In this document: in pieces, positions 1 through 12,740 of the stretch
Layout: each line of letters begins with the position of its first letter
Numbering within the stretch: the first letter of the stretch is position 1
Origin: Melitaea cinxia
Lineage: Eukaryota; Arthropoda; Insecta; Lepidoptera; Nymphalidae
Length of the DNA stretch: 64,000 nt
Direction of reading: 5' to 3'
Assembly: GCF_905220565.1 (NCBI RefSeq)
Contig: NC_059396.1
Coordinates: 10,327,206 to 10,391,205, forward strand
Position numbers and translations under genes: made by a program
Notes under the pieces: model-generated
The model's database searches: none
Told to the model about the DNA's origin: nothing
Seen by the model: only the letters and a program-made list of their open reading frames with translations

Positions 1-250
1 CCCGCGACTTCGTTCGCGTGGAATTTAACAAAAAATTATTGTTTAGTTCAGAGAGCTATAAAATAAATAAATTTCTAAAATAAAAGTAGCCTAAAATACT
101 CCTTATTACATCAGCTATCAGCCAGTAAAAATCCCGTCAAAATCGATTCAGCCGTCTTATTATCCAGTACAAACAGACAGACAGACAAAAATTGTAAAAA
201 ATGTTATTTTGGTATATGGTGGTATATGGTTTGGTACACGTAACGTGTAT
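1..250 (-). mobile_element. CTAGT-type Helitron-like repeat, cut by window start
   Basis: Begins CCCGCGACTTCGTTCGCGTG and continues with AATTTAACAAAAAATTATTG. Read in reverse it matches the copy at 47195-47460, so its 3' end lies just outside the window. Confidence 0.6.
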
Positions 251-340
251 ACCTACATCCACAGGCATTTAGTAAAAAGTGGTTATTTTAATATTACAAA
301 CAGACACTCCAAATTTATTTATATACGATATGAAAACCTG
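250..340. repeat. Dispersed repeat pair with 1745-1840
   Basis: TTATTTTAATATTACAAACA with CACTCCAAATTTATTTATA recurs in diverged form at 1745-1840 in the same orientation. Unassigned. Confidence 0.45.
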
Positions 341-485
341 AGATTTAGTAATCTCGGCATCGGTGACAACTGATAGAACTGTAATTCTATGTCAGTTACA
401 TAAGCAAAAATAATTTGAAATTTTCAGTGAACTTCCGTTCTACACGGTTCAGGCTTTATAAGAGTTACATTAACATTGATAGTAC

Positions 486-920
486 AAAAAAACCAACTTC
501 AATTATATCGACAAGTAACACAATGAAGGCAGACGAAAAAATTGTCAAGTAAATACGCATTATCAAAGATTACTCTAAAATTTGTAATCAGATCTCGATG
601 AAATTTAAATGTGACCACATGATAAACATCGGCTTTCGATTAAATTAAAAATCATCAAAATCGGTACACTCAGTAAAAAGTTATGCGGGTTTTTGAGAGT
701 TTCCCCCGATTTCTCTGGGATCCCATCATCAGATCCTGCTTTCCTTATCATGCTACCAAACTAGGATAGGAAAACTAGGAAATATTTTCTTTCCAACAAA
801 AAAATAATTATCAAAATCGGTTCATAAATGACGGAGTTATCCCCAAACATACATTAAAAAAATATATATATATAATACGGTCGAATTGAGTAACCTCCTC
901 TTTTTTTGAAGTTGGTTAAA
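486..920 (+). mobile_element. Hairpin-ended repeat D, copy lacking the hairpin
   Basis: Runs from CCAACTTCAATTATATCGAC to TTTTTTGAAGTTGGTTAAA. The ends are imperfect inverted repeats of AACCGACTTCA. The family's terminal hairpin is lost here. Non-coding. A short TA run precedes the right end. Confidence 0.65.
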
Positions 921-2589
921 TAAATCAGTGTGAATAAAAATTGTATTTGTGAAATCGGAGATGTTTAACTGGAAAATATTCCATAGACCAAAAATAATTC
1001 AAGTTCCATAGAAAAAAAGTGCACTCGTGTTTATTCCGTTTTTATTAATTTGAACATGTATTTGAAGATTTAATTAAATTCCAAAACTGTGTTCTAAATT
1101 ACGCAATAACGTTTTTATATCTAAGTTAATTTCTAATTTTTACGTTTATAATTATAAATGTTACCTACCTATTGAGCAGATTTAAAAAATAATTGAATAT
1201 ATAAACCTTACTGCCATTTAATTAATTTATATTCTTTGATTATTTACCACAAATTATTTCTGTTTGATCTTAAAACGTAAATTTTTCTCTTGAAGTCTAC
1301 ATTAATCTCGAAAAAAAATCTGATAAAAGCTTAAAGTTTTAAAGTCTACATCTATTATACAAGGTCAACGTTAACAAAAATTATGAAATAGTTCCCTATT
1401 AGATATTAGTTTTCAACCCGCTCTGGAACAAAGAGCTCAAGCACTGTCAGCTGCATTACGAAGACGATGCTTTAGGTAGTAAGATCAAAATTTAAATCAA
1501 ACCAACGGCATTTATTGAGTATAAAAGTCTATGAAAACTACAACGTATTTACATCAAGAAAATTATGTATAACAAAATGAATATCTTACAAATTAATTTA
1601 TCTACGTTTAAACGGACAAGAAATTCTTAAACATGATAAATAATTTCATTTATTTATTTTATTATCATTAATTACTTATTTATTCATTAAAATATTGATA
1701 CATTAATAGGTTTAATATTGGTATTATATATTATATATACATGGTGTATTGTATCCATTCATATACATTTAAAAAGCGGTTATTTGAATGTTACAAATAG
1801 ACACTCCAATTTTATTTATTTATATATATGTATAGATATAACCCGTACAGTGAAAATTAATGATGACTGTTCTTGCCAAAAAGTTCTCTATAATAATATA
1901 TGTAATGTATAGTATACGTTAAATTGAAATACCTAAATGAGAGGGCGGCAAAATTTTCTTCCGCCCCGGGCGGCCGACAACCACGCTACGCCACTGAAGA
2001 GATCACAGACAGTTGGCAGCCCTTCACATGTAAAGCTGTCAATATATTGAGTTATAAAATTAATTACTTTATATATTAAGTTTCAGCCGATACTAACATT
2101 AAGAGCGAGGTTTTTTCAAGGAGTGGGATGGATAATTTCCCAAAGGAAATACATTTTCTAAAAACCTTGATGCAAGATCCTTTCTGTTAGGGTCTTTGTA
2201 CTTATTATACATATTTAATAAGGTGTTTTGATTGACTGAATCATTCCTCAAAGCCAAGTCTATTGAATCAAAGCACGTGAAATTTTGCCAGAGGGGCTCT
2301 TTTGAAATGTACATAAGGAAAATGATTGAGATAAAAATTTGTTTGAAAATTATTTGTTGTTAGGCCTGTGGTCCAAAAGTAAATATAACACTTTACTCGA
2401 GTCTTTTTAGTAAGGAAGAATAATTATATGTATATCTTAGGTAGGTATAAGAAATTTTAATGCTTAGGTGATGAAACAATAAGGGGAGAATATTATATAG
2501 GAATATATTAAATTATTTTTGTAGATAAAAAGTGCAGTTTTTACTTATATTTATTTTTAATTTAAACTCATATGAGATATAATGAGAAT
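921..2589. other. AT-rich stretch, little recognisable
   Basis: Apart from the repeat at 1745-1840 only one GC-rich islet stands out, 1940-2000 (GGCGGCAAAATTTTCTTCCG and CACGCTACGCCACTG), which looks like the end of an unassigned dispersed repeat. Confidence 0.5.
1745..1840. repeat. Dispersed repeat pair with 250-340
   Basis: Second copy of the block holding AAAAAGCGGTTATTTGAATG and ACACTCC. The 64-codon frame over it is chance. Confidence 0.45.
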
Positions 2590-2878
2590 AACTGAGGTAG
2601 GGCACAGCAGGAATTTCCTGCTCAAAATCTGGAGCAGCCCGACTGGGGTAGTACCTCGACCTTACAGAAGATCACAGCAAAATAATACTGTTTTCAAGCA
2701 GTATTGTGTTCCTGTTGCTGAGTAAGGTGACCAGAGCTCCTGGGGGATTGGGGATTGGGTCGGCAACGCGCTTGCGATGTTTCTGGTGTTGCAGGTGTCT
2801 ATAAGTTACGGTAATCGCTTACCATCAGGTGAGCCGTACGCTTGTTTGTCGACCTAGTGACATAAAAATAAATTAAAA
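2590..2878 (+). mobile_element. Repeat family G copy (LINE-tail-like)
   Basis: ACTGAGGTAGGGCACAGCAG to CGCTTGTTTGTCGACCTAGT followed by an A-rich end. Nearly identical to 27557-27850. The A tail and 5' variation suggest a non-LTR element, but no protein is visible. Confidence 0.6.
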
Positions 2879-4067
2879 ATATAATTACAATAAAGCGCTT
2901 CAATAATCGCGGGGATTTGTCCCGAGCTTTAAGTTTGTGCTTTGAGTTTTAAGAATAAATTGTCATGGAATTCGGATATGCAAAAGGATATGTTTTGAAA
3001 ATAATATTAATACGAGTCTGCCCTACCGTTTTTGAAATCAAAATTAAAATGCTTGTCTCTTTATTTTGGTTTTCAAAAGTCAAATTAAAATTATTTGAAT
3101 CAAGCTAATGTGATTCGTTCTCGTACTATATAGGATACATGTCAATTAACATAAAATACGTGCTAGTTCGTTTACTGATTACTTACATACAAATATATTA
3201 CTGAGTGGAAAGAAAGTACTTTAAATGATAATATTGTCAAAGCGCTGCTCGTAACAAGGAACTTATGTTTTAAATTTAAATGTTAATATCTGGAAATTAT
3301 GAGATATCTGTTGTTGTGGTATTTTAAAATAATACTTATCTGGAGACTTGCGATTTATGATTGTTGTGTATAATACAATTCAGAAACAGCAAACTGTACC
3401 TGCATCACTGATCAGCGCGTGGTCTAGAAATATTGAGACAACACTAAGTGGCTCTTGGCTTGAATTTGTCTTTATAGTATCAGGTGGTTGCAAAAAGATA
3501 GGACAAAGAAGAAGAACGATCTTCGATAACCACCTAAATGCAATTCTATGCATAGATGACCCTTTAGGACTATAATTAAAAAAATTCCAAATCAAATAAA
3601 GCCTATTATTACGGTTTATTTGATAGGAGTATTGTTAAGGTACGATGTACTAATCGAACCTATCATCGATGAATGTATGGAAGGATATTTTGGCAAGGAT
3701 GGCACTCGATTTTTGTAGTGGGTTGGTAATCGAACGAAGTTCGTCTGAGATGAAGGTTCAAATGTCCCAGATGTTCCAATTTATTTTATTCAATTTATAT
3801 TGATGTCGTAATTGTAGTCTCAGCTTTTTACTAAAGATATCAGATCGTTATTTAGATAAAACATCCAATTTATATATTACAATTCGAGGAAGATAATTAA
3901 AACTATATCTTCATGATGATTTTTATTAAATGTACTGGCTGATACTTAGAACTTTCTTTGCGACACTTACAATTAAATAAAATTTTAACGCTCAAAAACC
4001 TTCCACAAACATTTTAATTATGTTTTAGGGCTCCGGAAACACCGGCTAGATATGATAAATATATGTA
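2879..4067. other. AT-rich stretch, nothing firm
   Basis: Overlapping frames on both strands at 3348-3595 have no recognisable domains or splice context. Confidence 0.5.
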
Positions 4068-4135
4068 TGTATAGCCCATACAAATATTTGTCATGTGCAA
4101 GGGTCAAACCTGTGCGGTACCGCATCAACTACTAT
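4068..4135 (-). mobile_element. SINE B head fragment
   Basis: About 68 bases matching the head boundary of the 41.7-kb copy (CATACAAATATTTGTCATGTG, GGGTCAAACCTG). Confidence 0.45.
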
Positions 4136-4434
4136 GGATGATGCATAAAATAAAATAACATTGAATTTCAATTTGAAGAAGTATCGTCAAACATATCAAC
4201 AATACATTCTATGTGCAGAATGATTACACCAAAAAACTATACTTATATCTGTGATATAAAAATGTGCTGGTCGCACGCCTATCTAAGCATGTAGTTGCTT
4301 TCGCAATGAAATGAAAAAATCGTATATTATTACCTTATATTTCTCTCAAAATGGTCAAATTATTGATATCAAATAACTAAGTTTACACGAATAAATTGTA
4401 AGATAATAAATAATACATGCGCTGTAAATAATAT

Positions 4435-4711
4435 AGCCACCCCCTCTCTTCCCGCGGGTGTCGTAAGAGGCGACTAAGGGAAAACACGGTTTCACTACCT
4501 CTTTGGAACTTAAAAAGCGGACCGATGGCGGGATAACCACCCAACTGCTGGCTTTCAAATACACAGGCCGAAGATAGGCAGCAGCGTCATCGGTGCGACA
4601 GAATCAGCCCTGCGGTCATCTACTGGCCTGCCCAGCGTAGGAGGTCATAATGTTTGGTGCAAACTTGTGGAGGCCTATGTCCAGCAGTGGACTGTATTAG
4701 ACTGAAGTGAT
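4435..4711 (+). mobile_element. SINE A copy (RTE-tailed short element)
   Basis: Runs from AGCCACCCCCTCTC through GGTGTCGTAAGAGGCGAC, CCGATGGCGGGATAACC, CTGCCCAGCG to the tail GTGGAGGCCTATGTCCAGCA. The last 45 bases match the 3' end of RTE LINEs at 37441 and 51236, so the element is probably moved by RTE machinery. Near full length. Confidence 0.75.
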
Positions 4712-5349
4712 TAATATTATTAAAAAAATTGTAATTATGTATTTTAGTCGACTGTCACCTACTATATAAGCATTAACTTACCTTAGCAGCAGACGACTGC
4801 ATGTACTCGTATGTGTTAAGCATATTTCAAATATATATATGTATATCATAAAAGATACCATTTTTAATAATATACCTAATTATTTATTCATGTGTTGGTA
4901 AACCTCTTGAGCTTAAACTTTAGCCAGCATTTTTGTTAAATAATTTATTAAACAAATAGTATTAAATCAGCTTGATATGAAGAGAACGCTTGTATAATTA
5001 TAACTTAAAATTGAACGTACCGCTACGCTAACGCGGTTAATAAAGGTTTTTGTTACCTTCCATGTCACTACTGTATAACTTGCCTTTGAGAAGCAAACGA
5101 AGATAAATAGACTCTCAAGACATCTCAGATTCAGCCAAAGGAACGATCTCTTATAAAGTCGATATAGAAAGAGGCAAGTAGACGGTTAATGGTGAGCTCA
5201 CTTCAAAAGACCTTTGTATTAACTTAGTACTTTTTTACTGTTGTAATACTTACTTGCAACGGATTGCCTTGCTTTTTTTTCTTACAAAGGAGGACGTTCT
5301 TAAGTTGCTTTATGATTATTATTTTTATAGGCATATAAGGCATTATAAT

Positions 5350-5490
5350 TTTTCACTGGGTGTACCGATTTTAAACTGACTTCAAAAAAGGAGGAAGTTA
5401 GTCAATTCGACTGTATATGTCTATGTATATATATATATATATATCACGTGCCCAATATATATATATATGTATATATATATTGGGCACGTG
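5350..5490 (-). mobile_element. Repeat D fragment with a CACGTGCCC inverted repeat
   Basis: The end block AACTGACTTCAAAAAAGG and TTCGACTGTATATG of family D is followed by TA microsatellite. Within it CACGTGCCCAATATATATAT (5445-) is mirrored to 5490 as a perfect terminal inverted repeat of CACGTGCCCAA. Confidence 0.55.
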
Positions 5491-5984
5491 AAATTTCTAT
5501 CATAATGTTTACTGGATACGCGACGCCCAACGATTTTGTATTTGTGTGATCAATACCCCAGATTGATGAGAAGATTGGTGCAATCTGGTAGCTAGGACTT
5601 ACCGAATTATTTTTTAGCTTTTAGTACATAGCCTAAGTACATCATTTTTATTGTAATAAAACCGATTAACATAAAAAAATTACTTTATTTTATCTGTTTC
5701 GAATATTCCCTTTACATGTGAATTTTCCTGTTAAAGATAATTTTTACATAAACTCTTTACAAACTAGGTGGATATTCTATCATTAATAACAAAAGGAAAT
5801 TATACTATATGATATATAAAAAAATAATATGCTGTAAATAAAATTAAAAGTTTTTCTTAAGCAATCTGAGTTATCAAGAAAATCTTATCTGTATCCCTCT
5901 CCGGATGGTGAGCCTAAGTCAACGTTATACAATACGTTAGATAAAGCACACTGTATAATAGAACCTTTTGATCCTCTTGAGAAT

Positions 5985-6077
5985 TCAAGTAAATTGATTT
6001 CTTTTCAGGATTGAAAGCATTAATCTATCTATCTTATACCTTTAAACGAGCAATTCTTATATATATTAGAATTGTTC

Positions 6078-6158
<81 letters not shown>

Positions 6159-6710
6159 CGAGATTCAGATTACAATGGTTCCAACAATTTTCATGAAATT
6201 TAGTATGCGGGGGGTTTAAGAGGGAATTAAGCGATCTGGCTAGGATTCATTTTTTAGCCAATGAAAAACTGCTACAATATCATTAGAATACGAAGGTAAA
6301 TTTTGACACTCCAGTTCAAATCCACATGTTTGTTTAGATCGGTTTATTTCCCTATTTTTCTAATTACATTCATGCTTTTTTATTCAAATAACCAGTTCAT
6401 ACTTTTTTATTATTATGTCGATAAGATCGAAAAATATTATTTAGTAGCTGAGAGGAGAGACTTCGTTCTGTCAAAAGTTAGTAGTATTTTTTTTTTTCAG
6501 TATTTAAACCTTCTGTGGGCCTCAAGGAACATAAAAAAAAAATATCTGAATTGGTCGAGCCATTCTCGAGTTATGCGCTTAGCAACATTGATTTTTATTT
6601 ATATAGATATTTCATCACTATGAAATTCGTATTTAAATAAAATTTCCAAAAAACATGGTTTACCAAAATAGAACCGAGCTAAGCTCCGTCATCCGGGTAC
6701 TAAAATTTTA
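5985..6710 (+). mobile_element. Helitron-like repeat with a TA run
   Basis: A TA microsatellite (6080-6155) is followed by TTCATGAAATTTAGTATGCG, TTCTCGAGTTATGCGC and the end AAGCTCCGTCATCCGGGTACT. The order matches a common lepidopteran dispersed repeat. The 106-codon frame at 6303-6623 is not a gene. Confidence 0.45.
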
Positions 6711-7039
6711 ACGTACAACCTGTTTCTAAACGTTAAAAACAACATTTCAATATTTTAATGTATATTAAAAAAAAATCTAACTATTGTTTGAAAGATATTC
6801 TCACTGTAACTAACTGTATACTGTAATTTCCAGTTTTTAAGGATTTTTTATTTTTTTTTACTGACATACTATTTTTTTTTAGGATTGGGGAACAGTACAA
6901 TAATTTTAACGATTTTTGTAATGAAACATTTTTAGAACAACAAGATTTGAAACTTGATGAATCGAAAATGCGTCACGATAAAGAAACAAACACATAAATA
7001 TGAGAATGAGATAGAATACAATAAAAATATATACATTAC

Positions 7040-7232
7040 TAGCTAACCCCGCAAACGTTGTTTTGCCATATATGTTATTAGCCCCCCTTAACCTTATAAC
7101 TGAGGGGTATGAAAAATAGACGTCGGCCAATTCTCAGACTTACCCGATATGCACACAAAATTTCATAAAGATCGGTCCAGCCGTTTCGGAGGAGTATGTT
7201 AACTAACATTGTGACACGAGAATTTTATATAT
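7040..7232 (-). mobile_element. Helitron-like repeat E copy
   Basis: Minus strand from CTTATATATAAAATTCTCGTG to a CTAGTAA end at 7040. It matches 9346-9547 on the other strand (ATGTTA, CCGAAACGGC, TTTTATGAAATTTTGTG). Confidence 0.55.
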
Positions 7233-7440
7233 AAGACTAGCTGTGCCCGCGGCTTCGCCCGCGTTTAAATCAGTTTGTCACAAAGTTTTCCCGGCAAACT
7301 TCCAGTGAAACTCTCATCAAAATCGGCTTAGCCGTTCCGTAAACCTTCCTCTTGAAGCCCTCTCTCCATTGGTGAAACCGCATGAAAATCTGTTCAGTAG
7401 ATTTTGAGGGAATCGATCACATACGCTTTTGGAGACTTTG
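7233..7440 (-). mobile_element. Helitron-like CTAGC repeat
   Basis: CTAGCTGTGCCCGCGGCTTC starts directly at the edge of the E copy; followed by GCCGTTCCGTAAACCTTCC. It abuts the 282-bp tandem region. Confidence 0.5.
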
Positions 7441-7639
7441 TTTTATAATACACTAACTGTTGCCCGCTACTATGTCCGCGTGGTTATGAAGATATGCATT
7501 ACTATTAGGATGCTTAATGCAATTTTTTTTTATTTCAGTCACGTGCTTATCACTCTGAGTAACGTTATCAAAAGCACAATTTGGTATAATTTAATAGTTA
7601 TTTTTATAAAACTTTTTTATACACCGCATTTTTAGTTTT

Positions 7640-8400
7640 ATTTTCAGGCTGCAGAATAAATAACCTATCAGACGAACTTATAGCTGCTGCATATGTTTCA
7701 TACAAACTTTCAACCCCAATTAAACCTCCTTAGCGGTGGAAGTTCCTAGCGAACGTCTACTAACTATAATCTACCTCCTTGCCAAATTTCATCTTTGCCA
7801 ATCTTGGATGGATGAACCATCCGGCGGTTTTTGAGTTCTCGTGATGAGTGAGTCAGTGACCTTTCTCTTTTATATATATAGATTACGATGTATTATTTGG
7901 ACACTTCCTTACCATCTATAAAGCATACATTTTAAATTTCAACTCTCTTACTTCAAAAACATAGGACTTTCATACAAACTTCCAACCCCTGTTTTATCCC
8001 CTTAGGGGTCGAATTTCGTAAAATCCGTTCTTAACGAATGTCTACGACCTATAAGGAGCTTATCTGCCAAATTCCAAGATTTTAGGTGTTATAGTTTCGG
8101 CGATTTCGTGATGAGTGAGTCAACCTACCATCCCCCATTTTAACCCCAAAAGGGAGTTGATTTCTAAAGATACATTATTTGGATACCTTCTCATCATCTA
8201 TATAGCATACATTTTAAATTTCAACTCTCTTACTTCAAAAACATAGGACTTTCATACAAACTTCAAACCCCTGTTTTATCCCCTTGGGGGTCGAGTTTCG
8301 TAAAATCCGTTCTTAGCAAATGTTTACGCCCTATAAGAAACCTACCTGCCAAATTTCAAGTTTGTAGGTGTTATAGTTTCGGTTAAGGTTCTCAGGTTAC
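7640..8400 (+). repeat. Tandem repeat, period about 282 bp
   Basis: CATACATTTTAAATTTCAAC occurs at 7924 and 8206 and TTTCATACAAACTT near 7688, 7969 and 8250, giving about 2.7 units with a step of 281-282. Each unit holds GGGGTCGAATTTCG-type and GTGATGAGTGAGTCA blocks. It has no coding frame. Confidence 0.65.
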
Positions 8401-8448
8401 TTTTCAGAAGAACTTCCGCCGCGTGTAAATTTCACGCACACACTTTTT

Positions 8449-8500
8449 GAAGAGAAACTTCCTTAGGCGCCTAAGATATTATTATATCTTAGGCGCCTAA
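8449..8500. repeat. Perfect palindrome with TTAGGCGCCTAA arms
   Basis: TTAGGCGCCTAAGATAT (8463-8479) and its exact complement (8484-8500) flank a TATT loop. It is preceded by GAAGAGAAACTTCC (8449-8462), which resembles the terminal repeat of the element at 34149-34376. Confidence 0.7.
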
Positions 8501-8834
8501 TTTATTCAATCTAATGTCTTTGTCGTTTTATTCCAAACTGTAACAGTGCAGGGTTATCGAAAACAAGGTAGCGACATTTTATTTGTTGAAGGAAGATTGT
8601 TATTTACCGATGTTGGTTTCAAAGTGAAATTTGAACTTGTAAGGAGCTCGAACTTTTATTATACCGCGATCGGACGGTAATATCAATTTTATTTACTACT
8701 AATACTGAACTCAGATATAAACATTATATAAATTTTGTAACATTTAACACATGACAACTTAAATTAATCGCTTTTAGTGATCAAAATATAATTACTATTT
8801 GTTGTTTGTTGTGCGCAATAAAGCGTTCAGTAAT

Positions 8835-8960
8835 CCTACTAATATTATAAACGCGAAAGTTTGTATGTATGGATGTGCCGATGTATGGATGTTTGTTCCT
8901 CTTTCACGCAAAAACTACCGAATGGATTTTAATGAAAGTTTACAATAATATAGCTTATAG
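8835..8960 (+). mobile_element. Helitron-like repeat, 5' part
   Basis: CCTACTAATATTATAAACGC, GTTTGTTCCTCTTTCACGC, CTACCGAATGGATTTTAATG is the common 5' part of a lepidopteran dispersed repeat. The 3' part is missing. Confidence 0.5.
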
Positions 8961-9345
8961 ATTGAAAAAAAAACCATAGTCGTAAATGATTATTCTAGTT
9001 ATTATTATTTAATTTAATTCTAATAATTATTCTAATTATTATTATTATATAAATTATATATATCTCTCACGGTCAGTTTTCAGAAATAGAGAAAATAAGC
9101 TTTTGTTCGTAATTCGAATGCAATGTTGAAAATAATACGCCTCAATGCTTGAAAATTAAAATTTAAATAAAAAAAGTCATGGGCACTCAAGAACCTATGG
9201 ATGTTAAAATTTAAATAAAAAAGCTTTTACATTAGAATAATACATAGGCTATAAATTTTTTAAAACTCATGTAATGTATTAACTTATTATTCAATATCAT
9301 ATTAATTTTCTGTGGGAATAATAAAATAAAAATAAATGAAATCCT

Positions 9346-9547
9346 TATATATAAAATTCTCGTGTCATAATGTTACTTACCGATACTCATCCGAAACGGC
9401 TTGACTGATTTTTATGAAATTTTGTGAGCATATCAGATAGTTCTGAGAATCGGCCAACATCTATTTTTTTACTAGCCTAAGTTAAAGGGGGGATTAAGGG
9501 GGTTAATAATATATGTGCCAAAACAAAGTTTGCTGGGTCAGTTAGTA
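9346..9547 (+). mobile_element. Helitron-like repeat E copy
   Basis: Plus strand from TTATATATAAAATTCTCGTG to GCTGGGTCAGTTAGTA. Both E copies are about 195 bases and non-coding. Confidence 0.55.
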
Positions 9548-12132
9548 TAAATAAATGAAATTACTATACTAAGTACTGCTTTGTATTGTTAGATTAAAGG
9601 TTACTACTTTTTTCTTACTACAATACATAAAATAAAAAATAAACAAACAATGGAAATAATCTATATACTCTCGTTTAACTCGTCCTAGCGTGAGTGAGAT
9701 GTGAGTGTGCGAATAAATTCAAGCCGTGCTACTGAGATAGCGTTGTCGTAGTAACGCATAAGATACGGTCGATAAAAATTTAAAATAACATTTTGATGCA
9801 AATATTTTGTATTATTTTAATTACGAAAAAATTAAAAAGTAAGTGAAATTTAAACACTTATTTAACATTATTATTTCTAAAAACGGACTGGGTGTTATAT
9901 GTTTCGACACGGATCATTTTTAATTCGAAATGTGACTGACGTAACAACAATATAATCCTCCAACCAATACATACCTCAACCCTGTCCCTCATTTATACTA
10001 ATAAAGAGACATAATTCGTTGCCGCAGGTTGAAGGTCAGCGCTTAATATTCTTGCCAATAAATTTACCACTTGATACACACTTACGTGAATATGTATTAC
10101 ATTTATTTTTCATTTGTTATAAATAAATAAATTTTGTCAACAGGTACTCTACACAAGAATTGCAGTAGGATTGTGGCAAAGTTCACACGGGCTTGGACAG
10201 CTTGGTCAAACTCAGTGCTGCTCAACACAATGCCCACGCGTGGACAAGTCTGCACAAGGCAGCGAAACCCAAAGATCACTAGTAGGCACATCAGAAATTA
10301 ATGTATAAAAAGCATTATATTTATCACCAAGATAACTTCGCTTCACTTGAATTGCCTTACTGGATAACCTTTTTATGATTACAGCTCCACTCTCGTAAAT
10401 TACAACAAGATCTTATGCCCAGTAATTTTCTTTAATAAAAAGATTTATAAATCTTTTTTATTAACTATAAAATTAATTATTTAACAATCGAACCAGCTGA
10501 TTACATAGTTAGATCGAACACTTAACAAAATAAACACATACATACATTGAAAATATGAATAAAAATAATGTTTAGATTTTTATCTTAAATTTTAAATATT
10601 ACTCAATTATTGGTAGTAGAAAAGCAAATACAAAACGCTTAAAATAAAAAATAAAAAAAATGTAGGCATAGTGTATGATTATTTCATCGCGTTAGTTAGT
10701 ATTGTGATTTCTAATATAAACGACATTTTAGAGATTAAACCGATGTACTATCATAAGCAAAGTGCATATGAATGATGAATAAAAGATTGTGCTATTTAGT
10801 CAAATAATCCAAAAATGTATAGTCCTAAATTATTCTACACCATAATAATTTATTACGCGTACATAATACGATTTCGTTTCTCTTTCACGTAATAAACTCT
10901 GAATTTGTGAGTTAGCACACGGTCCTTGATCATGCTACATTCTTTTGACTCTCATCTTTTAATATTTTGCTCGTGAATTGTTTATTAAGTCTCTATATGT
11001 GTCTGATGGTATAAAGTTATTTTATAAAGCTACTAAAGTTATTTATCTTATTATTACTTGTTAATATGTTTGATGTATTTGATTCGACGATTACAGGATT
11101 TATTAAATTCTGAATAATTTAGAGCTAAAACACAATATTTAAAAAAGGGCTTTGGCAAAGCAACCCCGCTGCTTCACCTATACCCACACACACAGCTAAC
11201 GCAAAATCAGAGCAAACGTGGAATAGAAATGGAGCAGATAATGCATTTTTTTTTTTAAATTATTTATTCTTTATTGTACCACATAGAGTAATTTAATAAA
11301 GAATTGTAAAGTAAAAAGTATAATGTGTAATGAGGCGGAGGAGGAGGAGATTTACCACTATGGTTTGAACTAGGATTTGGTCCTTTTGATAAAATTGTCC
11401 ATATCAATATGCGTAAGTCCTCTTACACACGTCTCATGATATTGTCTGAAGATTTGGCTAATAATCACCTAAGAATAATTTATCACAAAATTTTATCAAG
11501 GAAAATCGAACTTGGTTATATACATTAATTTATATAAAGTACTTAAATTAACAAATAACGCCGTCGGGCCTGTTCTAGGCAATTTTTAGGATTACATTAT
11601 TCCTCCAGTTTTGAAAAAAGTAATTACACCAATAATGATCTCAGTGATATCCAAATCTACTGACGATGTATTGTTTTGTTTTCTTACCATTTCTAGCTTT
11701 TTACCTTTTTTAGCTAATGTAAAAAAATATTGTATTTTTTTACAATGAAATGAACAATAAAATAAAACTTGAGGAGTATTGTTATAATTATAAACAACCC
11801 CTATGATTATGTGCTGTCTAATAAATAATATTTACCTTTGTAGTCATCTTTGTTAAAAAGTCACGTGTATACATTTTTATTAAAAGCACCGTGATACATT
11901 CAAAACCTATTAAACATGACACCTCACTATATTGTTTTCTTTAATCTTTATATGTACTCCTGCAAACAGTAGCAACGTGATTTTTATGCGAAAGTAAGTT
12001 TAGCAGCCACTCTTGATGGAAAGCAAAGGTGAAGTCTAGGTTGGTGTGCACTTGACTAATAATTTTAATGATACTTAAGTTGTATGTGACAGGTAACACG
12101 GTGTTGGGAAGATATTCTAGACATTTATGATT
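9548..12132. other. AT-rich stretch
   Basis: Holds the weak exon candidate at 10.2 kb, a short LINE-C-like tail near 11255-11290 and a GGAGGAGGAGGAG run near 11337. Otherwise nothing seen. Confidence 0.5.
10147..10248 (-). other. Weak candidate exon
   Basis: On the minus strand an acceptor-like TCGCTGCCTTGTGCAG ends at 10249, and a frame open to a possible GTACCT donor near 10147 encodes TCPRVGIVLSSTEFDQAVQA and onwards. Base use is less AT-rich than the surroundings. No family recognised; it could be an old insertion. Confidence 0.15.
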
Positions 12133-12740
12133 TTTAACCGACTTCCAAAAAAGGAGGAGGTTCTCAATTCGACTGTATTTTTTTTTTATGTATGTTACAT
12201 CAGAACTTTTGACCGGGTAGACCGATTTCGACAAATTTTGTTGTAATCGAAAGGTGGTGTGTGCCAATTGGTCCACTTTAAATTTATTTGAGATCTAACA
12301 ACTACTTTTCGAGTTATATCTAATAATGCGTTTTTACTTGACGCTTTTTTCGTCGACCTACGTTGTATTATACCGCATAACTTTCTATTGGATATACCGA
12401 TTATGTTAATTCTTTTTTTGTTGGAAAGGGGATATCCCTAGTTTGGTACCATGATAAGGAAACCAGGATCTGATGATGGAATCCCATAGAAATCGAGGGA
12501 AACTCTCGAAAATCCGTAATAACTTTTTACTGGGTGTATCGATTTTGATAATTTTTAATTTAATCGAAAGCTGATGTTTATCATGTGGTCACATATAAAT
12601 TTTATCGAGATCTGATAACTAATTTTTGAGTAATCTTTGATAACGCGTAGTTGCTTGACTATTTTTTCGTCGATCTACGTTGTATTACTTGTCAATGTAA
12701 TTGAAGTCGGTTTTTTTTTCGTTTGCGAGCAAACACAATT
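12133..12740 (-). mobile_element. Hairpin-ended repeat D, full length
   Basis: From TTAACCGACTTCC to ACACAATT. It has the terminal hairpin GTTTGCGAGCAAAC (12721-12734) and two diverged copies of the internal module. The minus-strand open frame 11941-12276 is not a gene. Confidence 0.7.

Noticed and set aside
3348..3595. Overlapping 70-75 codon frames on both strands
   Set aside because: No motif, no splice context; likely chance.
6011..6196. Frame with a long YIYIYI stretch (also 26939-27142)
   Set aside because: Translation of a TA microsatellite inside repeats.
6303..6623. 106-codon plus frame
   Set aside because: Overlaps a dispersed repeat and shows no domain or codon bias.
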